Assembly (NCBI GenBank): GCA_937950325.1
Contig: CALFDJ010000055.1
Coordinates: 1-18,382 of the forward strand
Reading direction: 5' to 3'
Length of the DNA stretch: 18,382 nucleotides
From: an uncultured Collinsella sp.
Lineage (GTDB): Bacteria; Actinomycetota; Coriobacteriia; Coriobacteriales; Coriobacteriaceae
The position numbers were made by a program, and so were the translations under genes. Positions 1 through 5,043 of this stretch are shown here, in pieces (the first letter of the stretch is position 1; every line of letters begins with the position of its first letter). Under the pieces are notes generated by a model that had not been told where the DNA came from, searched no databases, and was given only the letters and a program-made list of their open reading frames with translations.

Positions 1-89
1 TCGAGCTTGCGGACAGGGTCGAGGCGGCATAGGATATCAACCGTATTCCAGATTCTAGGACGCCGGGCCGACTCGCTTCGGATGGGGCT

Positions 90-407
90 CTACACCAAAT
101 TTCTCGACACTACCCGACAATCGACGATTCTGGGCAGGTGCTCAAAACGCCTGCCTGCCCGCTGGGCGGCAAACAGACGCTCGTATGCCCCGCCGATTTG
201 AGCCGAAGCATCGATGCGTTTACGGACAAAGGGGCCGAGCGAACCACCGCCGGTTCCTTCAAAGTACACGAGCTCGGTTGTTTCAACGGACGAGCGCTTA
301 AGTACACGCTCCACGCGATAGCTGTCGTCGCGATCGAGCGACGCCAGGTGCTCGGCAAGCGCTGCGGCCAGCTCGTCATTGGAATATGTTGGGGTCTGAG
401 TATCCAT
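90..407 (-). pseudogene. Truncated protein-kinase-like gene (N-terminal part only)
   Basis: The open frame encodes about 105 residues from the ATG at 407 and stops at a TAG at 90-92. An upstream ATG at 437 is possible, but GGAGG lies only 2 nt before the 407 ATG, so the start is uncertain. The sequence has an acidic N-terminal helix, a stretch like a kinase nucleotide-binding lobe (ELVYFEGTGGGSLGPFVRKR, with a glycine-rich turn and VRK) and a helix ending EHLPRIVDCRVV. No HRD or DFG catalytic motif is present. After the TAG the same frame stays open to the window edge and contains WNTVDILCRLDPVRKL, which resembles a kinase C-lobe helix. The simplest reading is a kinase gene that lost its middle by deletion or mutation. 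It lies 98 nt downstream of the HTH gene on the same strand. Kinase identity is inferred from pattern memory only. Alternatively it is a short intact protein of unknown role. Confidence 0.45.
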
Positions 408-505
408 AGCCTCCATCATAGCGCAGGGCGCAGACACCCCATGGCATCCGCGCCCCGTTCGTTTGCATCGTTGTTCGACAGCTCCGCCGGCTCAGATATC
501 AGCCG

Positions 506-928
506 CTAACTCACCGTCTCCTCGCCAAAGCGATACAGTTCCTCGTTGACCTTTTGGAGGCTGCACCCGCGATCGATGCAAAAGATGATAATCGCATCGC
601 GGCGGTCCTTGCAGTTAAGGACGCTTACCCCGGCAGCCGTCAGCGCACGGTTGGTCTCTTTGAGCGTCAGCGCCATCGCAAAGGCAATCTGCAGCACCTT
701 ATTGCGACTCGGATGACACGCACCGGTAAAGATTTGATAGCCAAAGGTCTCATTGAGATCGGCCATACGAACCACGCGCGAGCGCTCCAAGCCCTTTTCC
801 TGCAGCAGCCGCTTCAGGTAGTCCGAAAGCGACGGGGCGGCAAAGTCGTGTTCTTTGATATAGCCATCGATGTTTGGCGCGTCGAGAAGTTCATTGAGTA
901 ACTCGTCAGTCAACTTTTTATCGGGCAT
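506..928 (-). CDS. Small HTH (XRE-like) protein, probable regulator
   Basis: This is a 140-residue soluble protein with no signal peptide or membrane segment. Residues about 33-100 form a helix-rich region of the lambda-repressor/XRE type (SLSDYLKRLLQEKGLERSRV, then MADLNETFGYQIFTG as the turn and recognition helix, then LQIAFAMALTLKETNRAL). The C-terminal part (DRRDAIIIFCIDRGCSL) is another helical segment. The ATG at 928 is preceded by a strong GGGAGGTGAGG ribosome binding site. The gene sits directly upstream of the kinase-like fragment in the same direction, which suggests an ancestral HTH-kinase pair; the partner is now truncated. DNA binding is likely but the target is unknown. It could instead bind the kinase as an adaptor. 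Confidence 0.7.
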   Translation of the reverse strand: MPDKKLTDELLNELLDAPNIDGYIKEHDFAAPSLSDYLKRLLQEKGLERSRVVRMADLNETFGYQIFTGACHPSRNKVLQIAFAMALTLKETNRALTAAGVSVLNCKDRRDAIIIFCIDRGCSLQKVNEELYRFGEETVS

Positions 929-967
929 ACGACCTCACCTCCCATACGGCGCAACGGTAGCGGCATG

Positions 968-1510
968 CTAGGCCAGCACCCAGCTTGCAGTGGCAGACTT
1001 ATCAAACATGTTGGCAAAATACAGTGCCTTCTTGATATCGCCATCAAAGTAGATATTGCCCGCCACGGAGCCACCGGCGGAAAGGGTACCAGACTGCAGC
1101 TCATCGGAGCCCTCGCTGTAGTAACCCTGATTCTGTTGAGCGCCGTTGGCGTCCTCGCCCTTCCAGTCGTAGATATTGTAATCTGCGCCCTCATCGCCAT
1201 TGTTAACGTACGTGACGTGAATGCCCGTCATGGTCGAACCGTCATAATTTGTGAGGCCGGGCTGGACGGAATCGACAACGACGGAAAGACCGGCAGCCGT
1301 GGTCACCGTCGCACCAACCGCCAGGTCAGTCGTAGACTGCTCTTCCTTCTTCGCCTCTTCCTTCTTGTCGCCATCGCCAGCGTCCTCGGTGACGGTCGCC
1401 TTATCGCTACTACAACCGGCAAGAAGACCGGCAGTCCCCAAGGCGACGGTGGCGAATGCGCTCAGTGCAGCGCGACGGCTCAGCAGCACTTCGTTTTCAA
1501 GCTTTTTCAT
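968..1510 (-). CDS. Lipoprotein with DUF4352-like domain
   Basis: This is a 180-residue predicted lipoprotein. The N-terminus has a twin-arginine-like stretch (LSRRAALSAF, residues 10-19), a hydrophobic segment and a lipobox LLAGC with Cys33 as the lipidation site. The Arg pair suggests possible Tat export, but Sec is equally possible. A charged, low-complexity linker (DGDKKEEAKKEEQS) follows. From about residue 60 a beta-rich domain begins (VGATVTTAAGLSVVVDSVQP; then GIHVTYVNNGDEGADYNIYD and GSVAGNIYFDGD), matching the immunoglobulin-like DUF4352 pattern of extracellular lipoproteins. Two ATGs are adjacent (1513 and 1510); AGGAAGGA is better spaced for 1510. The ribosome binding site lies inside a long inverted repeat, annotated separately. 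Its function is unknown; attachment to the outer face of the membrane is inferred from the lipobox. Confidence 0.8.
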   Translation of the reverse strand: MKKLENEVLLSRRAALSAFATVALGTAGLLAGCSSDKATVTEDAGDGDKKEEAKKEEQSTTDLAVGATVTTAAGLSVVVDSVQPGLTNYDGSTMTGIHVTYVNNGDEGADYNIYDWKGEDANGAQQNQGYYSEGSDELQSGTLSAGGSVAGNIYFDGDIKKALYFANMFDKSATASWVLA

Positions 1511-1515
1511 CATGC

Positions 1516-1569
1516 ATCCTTCCTACGATCCGGCTACCGTGCCGGCACACAGCACATCGTAGGAAGGAT
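1516..1569 (-). promoter_or_regulatory. Inverted repeat sequestering the lipoprotein ribosome binding site
   Basis: Perfect 14-bp arms at 1516-1529 and 1556-1569 enclose a 26-nt loop that contains a nested 5-bp stem (1530-1534 with 1541-1545). In the minus-strand transcript the 3' arm contains AGGAAGGA, the Shine-Dalgarno sequence of the lipoprotein gene, and the 5' arm contains its complement TCCTTCCT. The structure ends 5 nt before the 1510 start codon. It would block ribosome entry unless opened, so translational control is inferred. No poly-U tract follows, which argues against a terminator. Confidence 0.6.
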
Positions 1570-1696
1570 TAAACTTGAATTCATTAGCTGAGAGCTAAGG
1601 TTGCCATATAGAAGAGCATGAAGCGCGTGTCCATCGCCGATGACACCTCGAGGCTTGCCAGCATCGTTCTCAATTTTAAAACTGGAATTGTTACAC

Positions 1697-2164
1697 TTAA
1701 AAAAGCGGAATTTCACCATCATAGTTTTCCGCTTTTTCCAATAGCGGTCCTTTAGCTCCCATCGTAAACGCGATGTCGCTACTGCGGATAGAGAGCAGCT
1801 CCATTCCGGGTCTCACCTTCAAAAAATCCATCATTTTCTTCGTAAGAAGAATTTGCCCCTCCCGTGAAGTCTCTACCCAGCAGTAGGAACGCCCCTTGTA
1901 TTTGATAAATTCGCCAGAACCTGCTGAGTAGTCAAGCAACGGTGGAGTATCGTCCAAAATGTGACCAAGTTTTGACGGATGCAAAAGGCCTTTCCGGGTG
2001 ACGCAGAAGCCACCGGTAATCTTACTTCCGGTAAAAAGATATACTTTTCCTTCATCTGCAATGTGATACTCTTCCATTGCCTGCGGTGGAATCCGCAATG
2101 TTCCATCCGTCCGAATGAGTGATTTCCCGAAAATAAATTTTCCTCCCTTATTCATTTGTGGCAT
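1697..2164 (-). CDS. AbrB/SpoVT-like small protein (hypothetical)
   Basis: This is a 155-residue soluble protein in an AT-rich stretch. Two segments look like swapped-hairpin AbrB units: residues about 18-50 (SLIRTDGTLRIPPQAMEEY, then EGKVYLFTGS) and residues about 103-128 (GQILLTKKMMDFLKVRPG, then MELLSIRSS), each with the strand-helix-strand pattern of that fold. The conserved-looking tail IAFTMGAKGPLLEKA follows. The ATG at 2164 has an ideal AGGAGGTG six bases upstream. The base composition differs from the GC-rich neighbours, and the upstream remnant of a membrane protein on the same strand suggests that both arrived together from a low-GC Firmicutes-type donor. A DNA-binding role is inferred from fold resemblance only. 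Confidence 0.65.
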   Translation of the reverse strand: MPQMNKGGKFIFGKSLIRTDGTLRIPPQAMEEYHIADEGKVYLFTGSKITGGFCVTRKGLLHPSKLGHILDDTPPLLDYSAGSGEFIKYKGRSYCWVETSREGQILLTKKMMDFLKVRPGMELLSIRSSDIAFTMGAKGPLLEKAENYDGEIPLF

Positions 2165-2211
2165 AAAAACACCTCCTGAAATTCCGATTTTTCAACAATA
2201 CAAGCAGGAAA

Positions 2212-2412
2212 TTATTTATCATCTGTATTGTTTTCCCTTTTCTTATGAGTCGAACCCAAGCAAAGAAATGAAGAACCAAGACATAACCATGCTATAGCCA
2301 TAGAACTTTCATTTCCACTCGTAAAGCCAATAGCTGACGCTATGAAAAACAGAACTGATGCAATGTAAAATAATCGAGCGAGCCTACAAACTCGAGCAGG
2401 AAATGGCTGTGG
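2212..2412 (-). pseudogene. 5'-truncated small membrane protein remnant
   Basis: On the minus strand a frame with no start codon runs from an in-frame TGA at 2413-2415 to a TAA at 2212-2214. From about 2397 it reads as two hydrophobic helices: LARLFYIASVLFFIASAIGF, then after a short polar turn (TSGNESS) AIAWLCLGSSFLCLGS, followed by a basic and polar tail (HKKRENNTDDK). The only internal ATG lies after the first helix. The composition changes abruptly to GC-rich at about 2400, so the 5' end appears lost at an insertion or deletion junction. It lies 47 nt upstream of the AbrB-like gene on the same strand, as in a small ancestral operon. The function is unknown. Confidence 0.55.
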
Positions 2413-2616
2413 TCAGGCGCGACGTTGACGCGCCTTTGCGATGAGCCGGAACGGGGACTGGCGATCGCGGCCTGCATCCCTGTGTTGCTGGCGGTGGTGC
2501 TCTCACGCCAAACAATTGTACATTCGGATTGCTACACAACGAATGAAACTTGTTGATGCGGGGCGCGGTTCATTCAGAGTCGGCCCCCTCGCTTCATCCT
2601 CATGAAGCTCGTCGAA
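2413..2616. other. Gene-free GC-rich spacer next to the AT-rich insert
   Basis: No convincing gene was found here. A plus-strand frame near 2450-2535 contains a hydrophobic run (GLAIAACIPVLLAVVLSR), but it has no clear start or ribosome binding site. A perfect 7-bp hairpin (2591-2597 with 2602-2608, CCTC loop) lies just downstream of the small membrane protein gene on the minus strand. It lacks a poly-U tract and is only a weak terminator candidate. Confidence 0.4.
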
Positions 2617-2943
2617 TCACGACCCCACCGTAACGGATTCGCCAGTAAAGGTGCTGATCAGCAGCAAGATAAAGAACGCCAGGTAACTGATGCTCAGCAG
2701 ATAGGCGATAACCAAAAAGACAATCCATCCGACATTGGTCTTGCCCTTAGCGCGGCGTTGTTCGCGAGAACGGTACAGCCAAATCGTCACGCCGATAGCG
2801 GCAATCAGCAACACGAATGCCGCCGCAGCCAGCCCGGCAAGTGCAAACATCACGCCTATACTCACAGCAATAACCGGGAGCAGCAGCAAGCCGCACCCGC
2901 AACCGCCCGGACTATATACAGCAGACTGTCGTCGTCGCTTCAT
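2617..2943 (-). CDS. Small hypothetical membrane protein
   Basis: This 108-residue protein starts with a basic stretch (MKRRRQ) and a Gly/Cys motif (PGGCGCG). Residues about 19-56 are continuously hydrophobic and long enough for two closely packed helices, ending at the basic WLYRSREQRRAKGK loop. A further long hydrophobic segment at about 72-98 (WIVFLVIAYLLSISYLAFFI) precedes a short polar tail. The positive loop predicts a cytoplasmic position after the first hairpin. The ribosome binding site is weak (GGGGTGG). The gene lies 28 nt downstream of the HigA-type gene on the same strand and could be co-transcribed with it. It matches no family I recognise. Confidence 0.55.
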   Translation of the reverse strand: MKRRRQSAVYSPGGCGCGLLLLPVIAVSIGVMFALAGLAAAAFVLLIAAIGVTIWLYRSREQRRAKGKTNVGWIVFLVIAYLLSISYLAFFILLLISTFTGESVTVGS

Positions 2944-2971
2944 CGCCGCGCCACCCCATCATCTCTGAGCA

Positions 2972-3313
2972 CTACAGTGCGATGGCCTGCTGAACAGGGA
3001 CGATCTTATCGAGTTCCGGTTCGATCCGCCTTTTCTCGACCTCAAGGTCAAACGCCACCTGAGCGCGCAGCCAATAACCATCCGTCAGGCCAAAATAACG
3101 GCAAAGACGGAGGTCGGTGTCGGCCGTCACGCGACGTTTTCCCAAGACAATCTGCCCGATACGCTGAGCCGGAATCCCGGTCTCTTTCGCAAGGCGATAT
3201 TGAGAAATGCCCATGGGAACAAGAAACTCCTCTTTGAGAAGCTCACCAGGGGTCACCGGCGACAGCAAATCGGCCGAGGTCTCATCACTTGTGATAATCG
3301 ACGATTTCGACAT
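2972..3313 (-). CDS. higA: HigA-type XRE antitoxin (orphan)
   Basis: This 113-residue XRE protein belongs to the HigA/VapI addiction-antidote group. The family signature is visible: TPGELLKEEFLVPMGISQYR leads into the HTH (YRLAKETGIPAQRIGQIVLGKR, residues about 39-60), followed by VTADTDLRLCRYFGLTDGYWLRAQVAFDLE. The start was set at 3313 because AGGAGA lies 9 nt upstream; the longer frame to 3361 has no ribosome binding site. In HigBA modules the RelE-like toxin normally precedes the antitoxin. Here the preceding gene on this strand is an M20 hydrolase and the following one is a membrane protein, so no HigB is present. Upstream palindromes suggest autorepression. It may act as an independent repressor. 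Confidence 0.85.
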   Translation of the reverse strand: MSKSSIITSDETSADLLSPVTPGELLKEEFLVPMGISQYRLAKETGIPAQRIGQIVLGKRRVTADTDLRLCRYFGLTDGYWLRAQVAFDLEVEKRRIEPELDKIVPVQQAIAL

Positions 3314-3386
3314 TCCAAGCCATCTCCTGTCTCCACTCAAAACAGACCCGATAGCGCTCATTACGATGCAATCATAGTATCGCCTT

Positions 3387-3447
3387 ACGTTAGTAACGTC
3401 AAACGTTTCTATAGACTTACATCTCTATTATATCGTACGTTTGTTCG
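3387..3447 (-). promoter_or_regulatory. Promoter and operator region of the higA gene
   Basis: The minus strand has a consensus -10 TATAAT at 3427-3432; no convincing -35 was found. Downstream of it are a 13-bp palindrome with 6-bp arms (ACGTTA-G-TAACGT, 3387-3399) and a perfect 8-bp palindrome AAACGTTT (3401-3408), likely operator sites for the HigA protein. Just upstream of the -10, at 3434-3447, the minus-strand sequence CGAACAAACGTACG differs at one position from the Gram-positive SOS box CGAACRNRYGTTYG, so LexA control is conceivable. Confidence 0.5.
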
Positions 3448-3477
3448 TGTTTTCTAGAACAAATAGTCCTTCACACC

Positions 3478-4665
3478 TTAGTCAAGCAAAAGCAATCGTT
3501 TGTAGACATCGAGGCCCTTGAGTAGAATTTCCTCGTCAAAGAGCATGCTATCGGTATGCAGAGCGCTTGTGGCATAGGCGGGGCAGCCATCCGAATCACT
3601 CGGGTTGTCTTGGTCCTCTGGCATACCCGTGCCCAGCAGGAAAAACACGCCCGGCAGATGGCGCTGATAGAACGCGAAATCCTCGGCGATTAGCAGCGGC
3701 TCGTCCACGAGCTGCAATTCGGGCAGAGCGGGCGCGATTCGGGCAAACAACTCAGGGTCGTTATCGACCGGTGGATAGCCCTCGGCAAAGTCAAGATCAT
3801 ACGTGCAGCCCGTTGCGGTGCACGCCTCGTCGAGCACACGGCGTACGCCTTCGCGCGCACGGTCGAACATGTCGTCCGTAAACACACGTAGGCTGCCGGC
3901 AACATGGGCCTCCCCCGCCACCGCGTTGCAGACGGTACCGGCCTGCAGCAGACCAAACTTACCGATACAGGGCTCGTCGGTGCCCAGCTCGTCCATCAGC
4001 TCGCGCTCGGCAACCAAAAACTTCGCTGCCGCCAACGCGGCATCGTGCGACTCCCCAACCGGCACACCATAGGTCTTAGCGATGTGGATGCTTGTACCGT
4101 GAATATGGATATGCGTCTCGCTCGAACGCGCCAGCAGCGGACCGGAACAACTCGCCAACGTGCCGGCAGGCAGATCGGGCCACACATGGAAGCCGAAGAT
4201 GCGATCCACCCCGTAGCGCTCGAACACGCCGCTCTCGCATACCGTCTTGGCACCACCGGTCGTTTCCTCGGCCGGCTGGAACACAAAGAGAACGTTGCGC
4301 CTAATGGCGCCCGGCTGTTCGCGAATCGTACGGTCGACATACGTCGCGGCGGCAAGCGCCATGGCCATATGTCCGTCATGTCCGCAAGCGTGCATCTTGC
4401 CGGGATGGGTCGAGGCAAAGGCCGCTCCCGTCGCCTCCGCGATGGGCAGCGCATCCATATCGGCGCGAATCGCCGTGGCATGCGCGGCATCAACGCCGGC
4501 GTCGAAGAAAGCACAGACGCAGTTGGGGCACGGATGGGTCACTTCGCAGGTGAGCGGTGCCAACACGCCCTCGATATAGGCAATGGTTTGCGGAAGATCG
4601 AAATCGAGCTCCGGAATGCGATGGAGATCGCGGCGATAGCGACGGAGTTCTTGGAGCTCGGTCAT
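3478..4665 (-). CDS. M20-family amidohydrolase, candidate N-acetyl-DAP deacetylase
   Basis: This 395-residue cytoplasmic metallo-hydrolase has the M20D layout. It carries RADMDALP at 68-75 (metal-ligand Asp), HACGHDGHM at 92-100 (metal-ligand His), QPAEE at 130-134 (catalytic Glu and ligand), His160, and the late IAEDFAFY motif. A dimerisation domain is inserted after about residue 175; its usual GHGA-type motif reads GTSIHIAKTY. The family removes N-acyl groups from amino acids; B. subtilis YkuR removes acetate from N-acetyl-LL-DAP. The gene is divergent from the lysA-dapA-dapB-dapH operon, and DapH produces the acetylated intermediate, so the deacetylase role is plausible but inferred. Hippurate-type or other N-acyl amino acid hydrolysis is the alternative. 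The start at 4665 was chosen for the upstream AAGGGA; the longer frame to 4749 adds a non-family extension. Confidence 0.8.
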   Translation of the reverse strand: MTELQELRRYRRDLHRIPELDFDLPQTIAYIEGVLAPLTCEVTHPCPNCVCAFFDAGVDAAHATAIRADMDALPIAEATGAAFASTHPGKMHACGHDGHMAMALAAATYVDRTIREQPGAIRRNVLFVFQPAEETTGGAKTVCESGVFERYGVDRIFGFHVWPDLPAGTLASCSGPLLARSSETHIHIHGTSIHIAKTYGVPVGESHDAALAAAKFLVAERELMDELGTDEPCIGKFGLLQAGTVCNAVAGEAHVAGSLRVFTDDMFDRAREGVRRVLDEACTATGCTYDLDFAEGYPPVDNDPELFARIAPALPELQLVDEPLLIAEDFAFYQRHLPGVFFLLGTGMPEDQDNPSDSDGCPAYATSALHTDSMLFDEEILLKGLDVYKRLLLLD

Positions 4666-4758
4666 AGAGGATCCCTTCGTGAGGCACATCTGTTGCAACT
4701 TATTGTGATACAGGATTGTGGCGCACATGTTTCCAGCATATCCCTGCATTTTTTAAAC

Positions 4759-4787
4759 GTTATATACGAATACTCTTGTTTGGTAAA
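4759..4787 (-). promoter_or_regulatory. Candidate promoter of the M20 hydrolase gene
   Basis: On the minus strand, TTTACC (4782-4787) and TATAAC (4759-4764) are separated by 17 bp, a reasonable housekeeping -35/-10 pair about 95 nt upstream of the 4665 start codon. It lies in the AT-rich part of the divergent spacer, next to the start of the lysine riboswitch. I could not identify an equally good plus-strand promoter for the lysA operon. Confidence 0.35.
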
Positions 4788-4813
4788 GTGCAACGTGATA
4801 GGGTCTTTACCAC

Positions 4814-4974
4814 TTGATAGAGGCGCGGGCACGAAGAGCCGCGGGCGAGCCGGCAGGCTTTGACCCCGTGGGGAGGCGAAACCCGCCGAACTGGGTTTTA
4901 CGGGCACGAACAACCTGGTGGGCCTGTGGGAAACACCCACAGGACTGTCTGCAGCAATGCGGGAGCGCTATCCG
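4814..4974 (+). promoter_or_regulatory. Lysine riboswitch aptamer (L-box)
   Basis: The leader of the lysine operon carries the conserved L-box blocks in order: GATAGAGGCGC at 4816-4826, AAGAGCC near 4834, GGGGAGGCG near 4870, GCCGAACTGGG near 4886, CCTGGTGGGCCTGTG near 4914 and GGACTGTC near 4942. P1 can form between GATAG (4816-4820) and CTATC (4968-4972), as in the B. subtilis lysC leader. The aptamer binds free L-lysine and lowers expression of the downstream genes. Its position in front of lysA-dapA fits this exactly. Family assignment is by motif recognition, without a covariance-model search. Confidence 0.85.
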
Positions 4975-5030
4975 GACATTGGGTCCACGTTATGCGGATT
5001 CGATGCGCAGATGGCGCCGTCTGGATAGCG
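4966..5030 (+). promoter_or_regulatory. Alternative stem of the riboswitch expression platform
   Basis: Bases 4966-4977 can pair with 5019-5030 over 12 bp with one G-U pair. This captures the same CTATC bases that form the 3' side of aptamer P1, so the two structures exclude each other. The alternative stem ends just before the weak Shine-Dalgarno GAGG (5030-5033) and the ATG at 5044. No intrinsic terminator with a U tract is visible. Control by ribosome access or Rho is therefore inferred; the direction of the switch is not proven. Confidence 0.5.
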
Positions 5031-5043
5031 AGGTTTACGGGAC

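Noticed and set aside
1534..1722. Minus-strand ORF of 62 codons between the lipoprotein and the AbrB-like gene
   Set aside because: It overlaps the AbrB-like 3' end and the whole inverted repeat of the lipoprotein leader, has no ribosome binding site and no family pattern.
2450..2535. Plus-strand hydrophobic frame (GLAIAACIPVLLAVVLSR) as a membrane protein fragment
   Set aside because: There is no start codon with a ribosome binding site, the frame is short, and GC-rich random frames often give such runs. It might be a gene remnant, but nothing supports it.
2602..3237. Long plus-strand ORF of 211 codons
   Set aside because: It is antisense to the small membrane protein and HigA genes, has atypical composition (many Arg, Gln, Ser, His) and no ribosome binding site; it is a shadow frame.
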